Part shown: positions 51,250 through 61,820 of the stretch, in pieces | Numbering within the stretch: position 1 is the stretch's first letter | Layout: every line of letters starts with the position of its first letter | Origin: Paulinella micropora | Taxonomy: Eukaryota; Cercozoa; Imbricatea; Euglyphida; Paulinellidae | Reading direction: 5' to 3' | DNA length: 64,000 nt | Assembly: GCA_019918135.1 (NCBI GenBank) | Contig: WBZZ01003884.1 | Location: 62,501-126,500 of the forward strand | The notes under the pieces: model-generated | What the model saw: only the letters and a program-made list of their open reading frames with translations | Told to the model about the DNA's origin: nothing | The model's database searches: none | Position numbers and translations under genes: made by a program

Positions 51250-53307
51250 ATGAATAAACTCAGGGGGTGGGCGCTGGGCTTCCTGACCGAATACTGCCGG
51301 TTGCAGTGCTTGTACGTGCAGCCCCTACGACACGTGCTCGAGGGGCAACGTGACGGGGGTAGTATTGTTTTTTCCATCTACGAGTCCTTGCTGACGTCGT
51401 TGCACACCGTCGCCATCACTGTGCTCACCGAGAGTGACCTCGGCCCCGAAGAGATCGCGCAGGTAATCCAGCGCGAGATAATCCCGCGCCTAGACTCCTT
51501 CACGCGCTGGCACGCGGGGACCGACACGCACTTGACGTGCATCAAGGCCGCCATTGGCGCTTCCGGCCGGGGCAAGGCCTGGCTGCGGGCCGTCAGGACC
51601 CTGGCTCACGGCCAGGACCTCGCCGCCACCCTAAACTACCCGTACGCGCAACTGCTGGCGCTGTGGGGCCTCCGGGAGGCCCTGCCGGACGGCAACGCCC
51701 TGCGCCTATCGCTCGCGTCCGCGAAGCGCCTGGCGGAGAAGGGCTTGTTCGATCACATCTACGGCAGGCTGGCGCAGTTTCTACAGTTGTCCAACCAGCA
51801 GCAGTACCCCAGCGGCTTCGGCCTGCTCTGCTTTAGCCTGCACAAGCCCGGCGGACGTCATGGCTACCAGGCGGCGCGCGCCTTCATTTACCCTGACTGC
51901 CTCATCTTCTGCTCGGCCAGCAGTTCGGAACCCCAGGTCAGGGCCCTGCCGCCCATCTCGCCGTTGCACCCCGTGGACGGCGAGGCGGACCCCCCGGCTA
52001 ATACCAGACCGCTGGCGGTAGGTACCAGGCTAATGCTGCACCAGCGGAACTTGCGTTTTGTAACTCCGCCCGAGCACGCCCCCGAATGCCAGTCCGAGCT
52101 CAGGCTGAAACACCTGGGGCAGTACGAGGAGGGGCAGGGCACGGACCTGTTGCTGCACGTACCGCCCGGGTCTTGCAAGAGCTGGGTGGCCCTGCTGCGC
52201 GCTACGGGGGTCTATGATCTAGATAGCAAGCAGAAGGCCGCCGTCCGCGGGTCCGCTGACATTCTGGACGTCACGCCAACCCCCTCGCCGATTTCCACGC
52301 CTAACAGACTTTCCTGGGACGACCCGCCGGCCGAGCCAATCGACCGGCCGCCCCAGCCGGCCGAGCCAATCAGCACGAACCACCCGCCCGCCGGCCGGCC
52401 GGCCGAGCCATTCAGCACGAACCACCCGCCCGCCGGCCGGCCGGCCGAGCAAACCCCGGTCGTACCGCGCGTTCCGCGCTTTCGTTCCGACAGCGCGGAA
52501 CGACCGGCTGGCCCGGCGGCTGTAAACCCGTTACACGAAACTAGCTCACTCACCAGAGAACCCAGTGCCGTGCCGCTGGCCCCGCCCCTGCCCCCCAGAA
52601 GAGCCCCCCCACCACGCCGCGTCGAGTTACCTCCGGACACCGCCAACACCCGGAGATTTCCGCCCTTACCCAAACCACAATCCGCTGATTTGGGCGCGGG
52701 CTCGTTGAGTGCGGCCGTCCCCGTGTGGCCCCGCAAGCTGCCGCTACCACCCAGGCCCCGCGGCCCGGACGTAGAGCACGGCCTGCTGTCGCCAACCAGG
52801 CGCCCGCCCCCCCTAGACCTCAGGGCCATGCAGCGGCCCCAACCACCAACGCCATTGTCGGCGCCGCCCAGACCCCCGCCCGACAGACCAAAAGAAGGAC
52901 CGCCCGCGCTAGAAGACGATACCGAGTTCGAGCTCCCGCCGGTGCCTTCTCACAACCGGGTCGCCTCAGCACCCCCCGTGCTCACCAGACTGCGGAGCGC
53001 CACGTGGTACAATGCGCCCTGCGCCAGTAACCAGGCCAACCGCGGGGAAGCTAAGAGCGAGCCCAACTCGCCCAGGCACAGCCTGCCCTTTGGCGCAGAA
53101 GACCTGCAGCACCAACTCTTGGAGTTACAGAAAACCCCCACGCTGCCCAATAAAAGCTTTGTCTTGGAGTCCCCCGGCTCGTTGTTAGGCAGGCTGAGTT
53201 CGCGCCGCCTCGTGCTGACGCCCTGCTCAGACGACTCGCCCAGCGATGATGCGGGCTCATTGAATGAGGAGGGCTTTGACGAAGACAGCACAGAAAAAGA
53301 AAATTAA
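51250..53307 (+). CDS. Probable DH-PH RhoGEF with Pro-rich tail
   Basis: 685 aa from the ATG at 51250. Residues about 5-180 are all-helical and follow the DH (Dbl homology) pattern: 'LTEYCRLQCLYVQPLRHVL', 'VFSIYESLLTSLHTVAITVL', and the signature helix 'YPYAQLLALWGLREALPDG' followed by 'LRLSLASAKRLAEKG', the counterpart of the 'P-x-QR-x-x-RY-x-LLL' helix. Residues about 190-325 look like a PH domain: strands such as 'ARAFIYPDCLIFC' and a last helix 'SCKSWVALLRATGVYD'. DH-PH proteins load GTP onto Rho GTPases and remodel actin. The remaining half is Pro-rich with many PxxP sites and short repeats (STNHPPAGRPAE). Assignment is by pattern, not by search. Confidence 0.5.
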   Translation: MNKLRGWALGFLTEYCRLQCLYVQPLRHVLEGQRDGGSIVFSIYESLLTSLHTVAITVLTESDLGPEEIAQVIQREIIPRLDSFTRWHAGTDTHLTCIKAAIGASGRGKAWLRAVRTLAHGQDLAATLNYPYAQLLALWGLREALPDGNALRLSLASAKRLAEKGLFDHIYGRLAQFLQLSNQQQYPSGFGLLCFSLHKPGGRHGYQAARAFIYPDCLIFCSASSSEPQVRALPPISPLHPVDGEADPPANTRPLAVGTRLMLHQRNLRFVTPPEHAPECQSELRLKHLGQYEEGQGTDLLLHVPPGSCKSWVALLRATGVYDLDSKQKAAVRGSADILDVTPTPSPISTPNRLSWDDPPAEPIDRPPQPAEPISTNHPPAGRPAEPFSTNHPPAGRPAEQTPVVPRVPRFRSDSAERPAGPAAVNPLHETSSLTREPSAVPLAPPLPPRRAPPPRRVELPPDTANTRRFPPLPKPQSADLGAGSLSAAVPVWPRKLPLPPRPRGPDVEHGLLSPTRRPPPLDLRAMQRPQPPTPLSAPPRPPPDRPKEGPPALEDDTEFELPPVPSHNRVASAPPVLTRLRSATWYNAPCASNQANRGEAKSEPNSPRHSLPFGAEDLQHQLLELQKTPTLPNKSFVLESPGSLLGRLSSRRLVLTPCSDDSPSDDAGSLNEEGFDEDSTEKEN

Positions 53308-53463
53308 AGCAAAAACACCAACAGCTACCACACTTTGGCCGGCAGCGCGGTCTACCCCCCCCCCGGAAAAAAAGAAAGGCAGCCATGGATTCTGTTTAAT
53401 AAGACGAAGAGCAAAAAAAGAAGAAAAATCCGGCTAAAAAAAAACACAGTTTCTTGGGTGGTC

Positions 53464-53970
53464 TCAGGGGTTTGGCACCATCCTCTGCATCGACAGCTTC
53501 TCCTCGAATTCAGCGAAGCGCCAGTGTTTGTGCAGCAACGTGTGCTGTTTCTGCAGGATGGCAAGTCTCTTGCTCTTTTCGAAAATAGAGCGTAGGTAGT
53601 CCTCGGCCGCAATCATGAGTGCGTACAGGGCCGACTTGTTGTATCTCTCGACCTTGCCCCCGATCTGCATGACTTGTTTGTACAGGCGCCGGCGGAAGGG
53701 CGCCCGCCGGAGGGCAAAGTGGTTCAGACCAAACTTTTGGGCCCTGTTGCACTCCGCGTTCAGCAGGCGGTAACGCTTGATCACTCTCTTGGGGCGCTGT
53801 TCGGGTTCTTTTTCTGCCTGGTGCTTTCTCTTCTCCTGTTGCTTGTCGCTCTTCTTCTTCTTCTTGGTGTGCTGCTTCTGTTTCTTCTTGGTGGAGTCAA
53901 CAGCCTGGTGGGCCTTGCGCACCTTCTTGCGTCCGCTCTTGCTCCCTTGGGCGTGTTTCGTACGAGCCAT
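53464..53970 (-). CDS. Divergent histone H3
   Basis: 168 aa, ATG at 53970. The N-terminus 'MARTKHAQGSKSGRKK' copies the H3 start (MARTK, K4 kept). The tail is longer and richer in Lys than in canonical H3. The core (about residues 66-156) aligns well: 'RRAPFRRRLYKQV' with H3 'RKLPFQRLVREI', and 'RYNKSALYALMIAAEDYL' then 'IFEKSKRLAILQKQHT' with H3 'RFQSSAVMALQEASEAYL' then 'LFEDTNLCAIHAKRVT', the latter block without gaps. The C-terminal helix is extended past the usual end. Histones of this diverged kind are known from medusaviruses, marseilleviruses and mirusviruses; a centromeric-type protist H3 is the alternative. It would package DNA in the nucleus or virion. Confidence 0.85.
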   Translation of the reverse strand: MARTKHAQGSKSGRKKVRKAHQAVDSTKKKQKQHTKKKKKSDKQQEKRKHQAEKEPEQRPKRVIKRYRLLNAECNRAQKFGLNHFALRRAPFRRRLYKQVMQIGGKVERYNKSALYALMIAAEDYLRSIFEKSKRLAILQKQHTLLHKHWRFAEFEEKLSMQRMVPNP

Positions 53971-54707
53971 GTTGCTTTGTGGCGAGCGGCTGGTGGTTTT
54001 ATGCTATTCACAGTTAACCCGCACACTGGGGGGGGACTGCTTTTCGTGGGGCACACTTCTCACCGTGCCCCCCTCCCCCCCCCCTTCTCGGCCGACGGTT
54101 TGCTCTCCTCCTTTCCCTCCCTCCTCCTTTTGCATTTTCTTTTGTTTTTTTTCCCCTCCGTGGCCCCCACCCCCTACTTTCCCATTCCACCCCGGGCAAT
54201 AGGCGGGGGGGGGGCCAAGGTTGTGCTTTTTTTTTGCGCTAGCTAACACACCGCCCAAACTTTTTTTCTTTGCGGGAACGGTAGCAGCGGGGAGAGGAGG
54301 GAGAGAGAGAGGAAGAACGCAAAGAAAGAAAAGAACGAACTAGAGATGACTAGGGGGGGGGCCGGTTGGTTGGTCTTCTATTCTTTGTCGAATTTCTCGG
54401 GAGGGGAAAGGCAAGGGGGGGACCGAGCCCCGAACAACCTAGAAAAAAAATAAAATACCAACAACTCCTCCCCTTCTTCTTTACCCCTCACTTTTCCTCT
54501 TTTTTTTGTAAGGTTTTTTTTTCCTGTTTAGCTATTTTCCTTTTTGGTTGCGCTGCCATCCTTGCCCTCCTTTCCCTCCCCTACCCCCCTTTTTTTTATC
54601 GCCGCTACCCCAAAAAAAAAGCCTGTCTTTTCTTCCCTCCCATTCTCTGTTCACCCTGTTTTCGTGCTTGTGTGTTGTGGTCAAGTAGTCTTCTTCCGGT
54701 GAAGTTC
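53971..54707. other. Intergenic divergent region
   Basis: Between the H3 gene and the protease/scaffold candidate. G-runs at about 54029 and 54205, C-runs at 54070, long T/C stretches at 54100-54170 and 54470-54660. Open frames here are low complexity and not accepted. Confidence 0.5.
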
Positions 54708-56498
54708 ATGCCGCCGCGCGAGGTTAGGCTGCGGGGCCAGCAGCGGGATCCCTCGCGCTGCGTTTTCTGGGGTGCTGAACCACCCGTTCCGCCGGACGCC
54801 GCCGGCTCGGTCTGGGTCTTTGAACACTGTCTGTACGAGAATGCACTCAGGCATGAGATTTTAGAAGAAAAGCGCCACCATGGACACCCCGAGGCACGCG
54901 AGCATTACAGCCTGCAGCTCTCGGACCAGGAGCTGGCCATTATTGCCGAGGCCATGATAGGCAGGCCCTGCTTTTACGAACACCAAGACAACTCGCACGA
55001 CCCCCTGCTCGCTAACAGCGAAAAGATCCAGAGCTGGGGCTACGTGGCCGCCACCAGGTACGACCCGCAAGCGAGATCACTGTTTATGTACACCTACCCG
55101 TACGACAACGAAGAGGGGCTAACGAGCGTGCGGCGCCTGCGCGACCCCGGCGGTCCCAAGGGCGCCAGCATCCAGCACGTGCGCAACATAGTCACGAACC
55201 AGGCCTGGGTGCTAGAAAACTCGTACTGCAAGCGCGGGGCCCGCCCCGGCACGTACTTCATGGGCGAGTGCGCGCTCCCCGTCGAGCAGTGTTTCGTGTA
55301 CACGGAACCGGTCACCACCAGCTGGGACGTCAGTCTGCCCCACCAGACCGCAGACCTGAGCCGCCTGGCCTACCGGGAAAATTATTTGAATCGCGCCTCG
55401 CACGCCGCGGGCGGGGGGTGGGACAACCTCTTGATCGCCTTCAATCCCGCCCGCCAGCCCTGGGGTGTTTTGTGCGCACCCCCGCCGCGAACGGGGAAGA
55501 AGGCCGGGGGGGAAGAAGCAAATGGAGGAAGGCACGGCGTTCGGGGGGAGGGGTTGTTAGTTAGGCTTGCACTCCCGCCCCGCCCCGCCCACTTCAGGGC
55601 CTCGCTGAGCGTAGGAAGGGGCCCCGGAAATTCGGAATCTCTGTGGAAATCTATACCCAAACAAGCGCTGGACTTGCTGGCCATAAAAACCTATTCCTTA
55701 CACAGCAACCGGCTAGTGATGGAGACCACTGCAGAAACCAGGCCGACCCCTGCCACCGTACCAGCCACGCAAGTAGTCACCGAACAGGCGGCGGTTCCGC
55801 AGGAGCCGCGTCCTGTCGACACAGAGCCAACGCAGTCCGACGGCAAGCAACCCCTGACGCACTTGATTGTGGCGGCCTCGCAGCAGATCTCGCGCATCGC
55901 CGACGAGGGTCAGAGAACCAAGGTGACCGGAGCAGTGCAGTGCCTGGTCGACTCTATGTGCAGCGAGATAGCCGGGCTAAAAGACGCGCAGCGGGAGCGT
56001 ATCGCACGTTGTGCCGAAGAGGCCTCAAGTGATATGGCAAACTTTTACGGCTTGTTCCTGAGCGAGGACCAGCGCAAGGCCATGAACGCTGAAAAGCAGG
56101 CGTGGGCCAGTTCGGCTATGTCCGAGGGTGAGTCGAACTTCCATCGCAAGTGGGTCAACGCGGCGCTCGCGTCCTTTACGCACACTGCCGCCAGTTCGGG
56201 CGTGGACGTGAGGCAGGGTGGCTGGGACAGTATTAGGCGCGCGCTGGCAGCCAAAGCCCCCCCGGCGCCAGCAGTAGTAGCACCCAAGTCGGATCTGCAG
56301 CAGAAGCTCGTTTCGGCGGAGCGCCACGCGGCGCCTCCCTCGCCAGCGCGGCACCCGAGGTTGTACACAAGAGGGCCCGCAGTGAGTTCGAGGCACCCGC
56401 GGCGAGGGAGGCCGTGGACGATCACCCGTTCGGCAAGTATTTTATCGGCGAGAACACGCTGCAACTGCGCATGCCGGAGGGACACTGGAAATCAATGA
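54708..56498 (+). CDS. Candidate herpes-type capsid maturation protease plus scaffold
   Basis: ATG at 54708. The N-terminal domain (about 250 residues) has the order of an assemblin (peptidase S21): a helix, 'MIGRPCFYEH' (H92) before 'SWGYVAATRYDP', strands, then 'GASIQH' (S154, H157) and further strands. The C-terminal part is helical, rich in Ala, Pro, Glu, as in scaffold proteins, and has its own ATG at 55719, recalling the nested scaffold genes of herpesviruses. A candidate GT...AG intron (about 55465-55597) lies between the two parts. Coding character moves between frames, so apart from the intron the copy looks broken or carries sequence errors, roughly one or two breaks. Coding signal extends to about 56520. 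The assignment is by motif order only. Confidence 0.4.
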   Translation: MPPREVRLRGQQRDPSRCVFWGAEPPVPPDAAGSVWVFEHCLYENALRHEILEEKRHHGHPEAREHYSLQLSDQELAIIAEAMIGRPCFYEHQDNSHDPLLANSEKIQSWGYVAATRYDPQARSLFMYTYPYDNEEGLTSVRRLRDPGGPKGASIQHVRNIVTNQAWVLENSYCKRGARPGTYFMGECALPVEQCFVYTEPVTTSWDVSLPHQTADLSRLAYRENYLNRASHAAGGGWDNLLIAFNPARQPWGVLCAPPPRTGKKAGGEEANGGRHGVRGEGLLVRLALPPRPAHFRASLSVGRGPGNSESLWKSIPKQALDLLAIKTYSLHSNRLVMETTAETRPTPATVPATQVVTEQAAVPQEPRPVDTEPTQSDGKQPLTHLIVAASQQISRIADEGQRTKVTGAVQCLVDSMCSEIAGLKDAQRERIARCAEEASSDMANFYGLFLSEDQRKAMNAEKQAWASSAMSEGESNFHRKWVNAALASFTHTAASSGVDVRQGGWDSIRRALAAKAPPAPAVVAPKSDLQQKLVSAERHAAPPSPARHPRLYTRGPAVSSRHPRRGRPWTITRSASILSARTRCNCACRRDTGNQ

Positions 56499-56879
56499 GG
56501 GGCAGAACTGAGCGGTCCGGGTGACAAACAGACAAGCAAGGAGAAGAAAATGTGCTCAGCCGCTCTCTCTTTTTTTGCAGGATCCCTTCTCTCTGTTAGA
56601 CCTCTGCCAGCTACACTTCCGCGCTTCGTTAGATCTGTCTCCCCTGCCAAGACCATTTTTTTTGTGGAGGGCAGTGACCGGAATTATTTGGTCTCGTGTG
56701 GACAAGGCCAATGCTTTTTGTCTAGTCAAGGCTGTGTTGAAGCAGACCGAAAAATACACAAGACAATTCTTAGTAAAATTTAATGATTTCTCTGGCACAA
56801 CTGTCTAAGATTTTGTACAATTTAATATGATAAACTTTGTGAATCGTATCTAATGGAACCGATGTTTGCAGCCAACAAT
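56499..56879. other. Intergenic region
   Basis: 'ctctctctttttttgcag' at about 56562-56579 is a good splice acceptor and could belong to a 3' exon of the preceding gene. Otherwise AT-richer DNA with no supported gene. Confidence 0.35.
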
Positions 56880-57300
56880 AAAAACAGTCCGACAAGACAC
56901 GACGATACACAAGCAAAAATACACACAAACCCAAGAACACACCTGCAAACAGGAGTAAACACACGCAAGCAAAGGTACACAACGCAGAAATACACACGTA
57001 AGCAAAAATACACACACACACACACACAAACAGAAATACACACAAACAGAAATACTTAAACCCAAAGAATACACACACACAAGCAAAAATACACACACAA
57101 GCAAAAATACACACACGCAAGCAAGAAATACACACACGCAAGCAAGAAATACACACACATACCAGCAAAAGATACACACGCAAGCAAAAATACACACGCA
57201 AGCAAAAATACACACGCAAGCAAAAATACACACACGCAAACCCAAGAATACACACACACACAAGCAGAAGATATACACACATTCAAGCGAAAATACTTGT
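56880..57300. repeat. A/C-rich minisatellite
   Basis: Units like 'aatacacacacgcaagcaa' (17-20 bp, variable) are repeated about 20 times. Open frames through it on either strand (poly Cys/Val/Phe on the minus strand) are repeat artefacts. Confidence 0.85.
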
Positions 57301-57323
57301 ATGCAAAAAAGATTAGGATTCCA

Positions 57324-57572
57324 ACACCATTGGGCAACCCCCCAATGCTGTCCAATGTTGCCGGCATTGCGCACCATTGGGCAACCCCCCCAATGCTGTC
57401 CAATGTTGCCGGCATTGCGCACCATTGGGCAACCCCCCAATGCTGTCCAATGTTGCGGGCATTGCGCACCATTGGGCAACCCCCCAATGCCGTCCAATGT
57501 TGCGGGCATTGCGCACCATTGGGCAACCCCCCAATGCTGTCCAATGTTGCCGGCATTGCGCACCATTGGGCG
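57324..57572. repeat. 47-bp tandem repeat, about five copies
   Basis: The unit 'caccattgggcaacccccca...gcattgcg' repeats with 47-48-bp period and few differences. CATTGGG/CCCAATG elements inside each unit are complementary, so every unit can fold. No gene. Confidence 0.85.
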
Positions 57573-58059
57573 AACCTAAAAATGCGAACCACGAGTGCTA
57601 CAAACCCCAAACAAAGCCGAAAACCAGGTGGCCGCACTTTTTTTCTGTTCCCGCAAGTCACGCAAGTACGTTATTGCGCGCGGGCAGAACGGAGATTTTT
57701 TTTCCGTAGTTGCGTAGTAGGGGTTTGCCCGCTAAAATTTAAAAAGGGGGGAGGGGCCAAGCGGTTTTTCTAACCCCTTGCGAATGCTTTACTAGTCGGC
57801 GACAGAACCAAGCACTCTTTGTCGTGGACATGTTTTGCTTTAATGACCAGGCCACACAGATTGCGTGTATCATCGTGTGTATGTATTGTCGTGTAACAGA
57901 AAGTGTGGATTTTGTGTACAGTTCGCGTCTGTGCATGTGTACTAAGTTTATGTGTGTTGTTGTGTACGAAAAAGAAAGTGCGTGGTTTGTGTGTGTGTTC
58001 TTTGCGTTTGCGTGTGTATTCTTTGCGTTCTGGGTATGTTCTTGGGTTTGCGCGTGTGT

Positions 58060-58610
58060 TCTTTGCATTTGCGTGTGTGTTTCTTGGGTTGGCGTGTGTT
58101 GTTTGCATTTGTGCGTGTGTTTCTTGGGTTGGCGTGTGTTGTTTGCATTTGTGTGTGTGTTTCTTGGGTTGGCGTGTGTGTTTCTTGGGTTGGCGTGTGT
58201 TGTTTGCATTTGTGCGCGTGTTGTTTGCATTTGTGTGTGTGTGTTTCTTGGGTTGGCGTGTGTTGTTTGCATTTGTGTGTGTGTTTCTTGGGTTGGCGTG
58301 TGTGTTTCTTGGGTTGGCGTGTGTTGTTTGCATTTGTGCGCGTGTTGTTTGCATTTGTGTGTGTATGTTTCTTGGGTTGGCGTGTGTTGTTTGCATTTGT
58401 GTGTGTGTTTCTTGGGTTGGCGTGTGTTGTTTGCATTTGTGTGTGTGTTTCTTGGGTTGGCGTGTGTTGTTTGCATTTGTGTGTGTGTTTCTTGGGTTGG
58501 CGTGTGTTGTTTGCATTTGTGCGTGTGTTGTTTGCATTTGTGTGTGTGTTTCTTGGGTTGGCGTGTGTTGTTTGCATTTGTGTGTGTGTTTCTTGGGTTG
58601 GTGGGTGTGT
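58060..58610. repeat. GT-rich minisatellite with 13 copies of a TTCTTGGGTTGG core
   Basis: Composite units of about 40 bp, 'gtttgcatttgtgtgtgtgt' plus 'ttcttgggttggcgtgtgtt', in variable order. It immediately precedes the 12-exon gene. Long open frames on both strands here are artefacts of repeat length. Confidence 0.9.
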
Positions 58611-58710
58611 CGTAATGTGTGTGCACACACATAACGAATTGTGTAGCCCGTATCTGCCGATAGATTCTGCTTTGCGTCTTGTAACACACACAGGCCTTCT
58701 TGCATCTAAT

Positions 58711-61700
58711 ATGGACTCAAACACTGGCAAGCGCACCCGTGAGCAAGCGTTTCTCCAAGACGACTTTGCCCGCTATCAAATGATGTTGCTGAACCCGGTA
58801 CGCACGATTCTTTTAGCTGTCTGTCTTTTATCAGGCTTTTTTGCTTGGCACGAATCTATTTTCTGTTTTGCTTATTTTGTTGATACAGAACGCGAGAGCG
58901 CTATTTGAAGCTATGTCGCAGACAAGCGGTGTTATAAATGCCGGACAGGTGTGAATGCTTATCAGAAAAAAAGCTCTCATGATTTGTCTAATGTCGGATC
59001 TTGTTAACACTGTGCCAGGTGGTCCATGGCGTACCAAGCGGTGGTATGCCGAGCGAACTGGTATTACACCTCGTGCCTATGTTGCCATGATGTCCTCCCT
59101 GGCTGACAGTAAGAAAAAACTATCCGCCCAACTGTCCTTGTGTGCGTCACAGGCCGCACAGCCGAAGAAAAACCCGACCTTTGCCGACAGGGCTCCCACA
59201 ACTATCCCTCCGTCGGTCTCCATCAACAAGTGCACCCCCCCCCCCCACTCTCACTCACTTAACCTTTGTTGGTCTGCTGTCAGCTCCCAGGGCCCTCCGT
59301 GCTGGCAAACCAGGAAGTAAACTGGACGACACAGCCGCTGGTCTGTCCTCTTTCTATTTCCCTCCACTTCTCCAGCCAGTGTATCCCTGCTTATTTCATC
59401 CTTTTTTTGCTCTTGTCCCCCCCCCTTCCCCGAATTGCAGCCAAGGGGTCCGCCCCAACCGTATGGTGCGCCTGGGATTCCGGAAGTTGTACCGAACCTT
59501 TCTCGGCAGCAGCCACCGGTTTTTTTTTCGTGGTTGTCTTGCATTCAAATGTTTTGTGTTAGTCGGGGACTAACTTCGCGGCTTGTTGGGCGCAATCGAC
59601 TGGTTACTTGGACTCCGCACCGGTCACGTCGAATTTCTTTACATTGCCCTCTCTGCCTTTTTTGTGTAAAACCCTTCGGTATAACTGTCTTTCCCTTTTT
59701 GGTGCAGGAATCTCGGGGTGCCCCAATGTCCAACCTGGCATTTGCAGCGATGCAACCGGTAAGTCCGCTGTTGGCCAGGCCGCCGCAAATCGATTTAGTT
59801 AGGCATTGTCGCGTAGGTATTTTGTCTGCTTTTCTTTTCTGTGTGCCAGGGCCAGCTAGTGCACAGCTTTGCCAGCGACAGCAGTCATGCTCGGAACGGA
59901 ACGGTATTCGCCACTTGGGCCAGTATTTGCTTAATTAGCTGTACTGTGTTCTGTGCAGCACGTACGAAACCTAGCAGACGCGCCGGCCCCGCAGCTACAC
60001 CCGCCGGTTTCTACTTTCTCTTATGTGCCAGTGTTGACGGGCCTGTTCTTGTGTTTTTAGGCGCAAGTGAACAGTATACTGACCAGCCCCAAGCTAGACC
60101 CGGTGCAACCGCTGGTCTTTTTTCTCTGTAGCTCTCCTGCCCTTCCTTTCCCTGCAAACCAGCCCTCGTCCATGTTCTTAATTTTTTTTTTCGTTTGCAG
60201 AGAAATTCTACCCTTACCTTTGGGCCGCGGGGGTCTGCCTACAATTCAGAAGATCAGGTTTTTTTCTTTCATTCTCAGAAATATACAGCGAAAAAAAAAC
60301 TGTCTCTGCTTTTTTAGTCCCCGCAATCCACGCAGCTTTTGCCGGACGCTAATCAATCGATGGTACCCATTTTTTCCGCACACTTACCCCCTCCACGCGC
60401 ATTTGGGGTGCAGGAACATACCAGCGGAAGTCCACCAACTAAGCAAGTTCTTTCCCTGCCGCTCAACGAAGAAACCGTGCAACAGCTGTTGGGCCTGGAG
60501 GGCCTGAAAGAAAACAAAGAGATCGGGGACAGTTCGAAGCCGGTCAATGTTGTGCTCGCTCAGCGAGATACCCAGGAAATCGACCAATTGCTCGAAGTAG
60601 TCCAACGATCCCTGGGCGGACACTCGCATCTCTGTTTTACGCTAGAGCCGGAGCAATTGTCCGGCGTGATCGAGGCCTGCGCAAACGGAGCCGTCAAGGC
60701 GCTGGAACTCAATTTTGTGCTGTCACCCCGGAACACGGCGCAGGCCCCGGCGGCCCGGCCGCGCGACTGGGCGCGGATCCGGCAGAAACTCCGTGTTCTA
60801 CGCCTGAGGGGCCAGGGCGTTACCGACCGCTTGGTAGCCCTGGTTTTTGCGCAGGGGTTCGAACAACTGTCCACGCTGGAGATTCGGGGCTGTCCTAACC
60901 TCTGCGGGTACTTGTTAGCGACCAGCCTGCGCCACGCGGAGGCGCTCCGCTCCCTGTCTATCACCGACTGCCGGCGCTTGCTTTCGGAGCCCCTCGACGG
61001 CAAGGCGGGCGAAGTTAGTCTACACCAACTAGAGCAGTTGCGGCTGGACCTGGTGGCAACCGCCCTCAAGGACCCACGGGCTACGCGCAGTGAGTACCTC
61101 TCGCTGGTCACGCGCAGCGACTGTAACGTTACCATAGCAGTCGATTTGTCCGGGCATAACCTGACGGAGGGCTCGGACCTGCTAACCACCTACCTGCACA
61201 AGCTGACCTCCCACGGAGTTAAGCCAGTGATCCGGCTGGAGAACCTTGACCTGCTGGGTGAGAACGCCTGCGAGGAGCAAGACAAGGCTGCCCAGTTCTA
61301 CAGCCTGCTGATCTCGCTGAAAAACCGCGTGTTCTTGGAGAAGCTGTCCCTGTTGTTTGGCACGTTCACCGCCCTGCACGAAGTCCTCTTGCAGCTGTAC
61401 AACCAGTACATTCAAAAACCAGAGTTCGCAACTAAGAACTTCGAACTGCACTGCCGCCAGCAACTCCCGGCGGTCAACGACAGTGCGGCGGTGCGCAGCG
61501 AGTTGGTCAACCTGAACCAACAGATCCAGTGCATAATGTTCGTGGCCGGCGAGATCGAACGTCTCAATTTGACCCTGGCCAGAATGAACCGGTCTAGCAA
61601 ACCCCTGGCCTGGATCAAGCAAGTGTCCGTCCAATTACTGCCGCCCGGCTATTCCAGGCTGCAGGGCGGCCTGGACGAGCAAGCGGATACCCGCGTCTGG

Positions 61701-61820
61701 ATGAACACTCACGTGTGGATCCTGCTGATGATCAAGTTGTTTGGCTGGCAGGAGAAGAGAGTGTTGGCCTTGCTACAGGACTTATTTGGAGGAGAGAAGG
61801 GCGGAGCGCCCGCCTATTAA
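58711..61820 (+). CDS. 12-exon gene with phase-0 micro-exons and an LRR-containing last exon
   Basis: Exons: 58711-58797, 58889-58948, 59019-59060, 59153-59215, 59284-59340, 59441-59518, 59708-59758, 59850-59903, 59959-60006, 60061-60114, 60201-60257, 60318-61820. Every intron starts GT and ends AG after a T-rich stretch, and every exon is a multiple of three, so all eleven introns are phase 0. Total about 717 aa. The eleven short exons (14-29 codons) code for Pro/Gln/Ser-rich, probably disordered segments, often ending Pro or Leu. The 500-codon last exon has LRR-like repeats ('LRVLRLRGQGVTDRLVALV', 'LSTLEIRGCPNLCGYLL') and a helical C-terminus. Function unknown; exon skipping would never shift the frame. 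Confidence 0.75.

Noticed and set aside
56521-56808. 95-codon frame after the protease/scaffold candidate
   Set aside because: Possible 3' exon with an acceptor, but composition and lack of motif give no support.
57324-57572. CRISPR-like array
   Set aside because: Tandem units without unique spacers; a minisatellite.
57739-58908. Long frames on both strands across the GT-rich minisatellite
   Set aside because: Repeat period and lack of stop codons explain them; sequence is only Thr/His/Gln or Cys/Val/Phe repeats.
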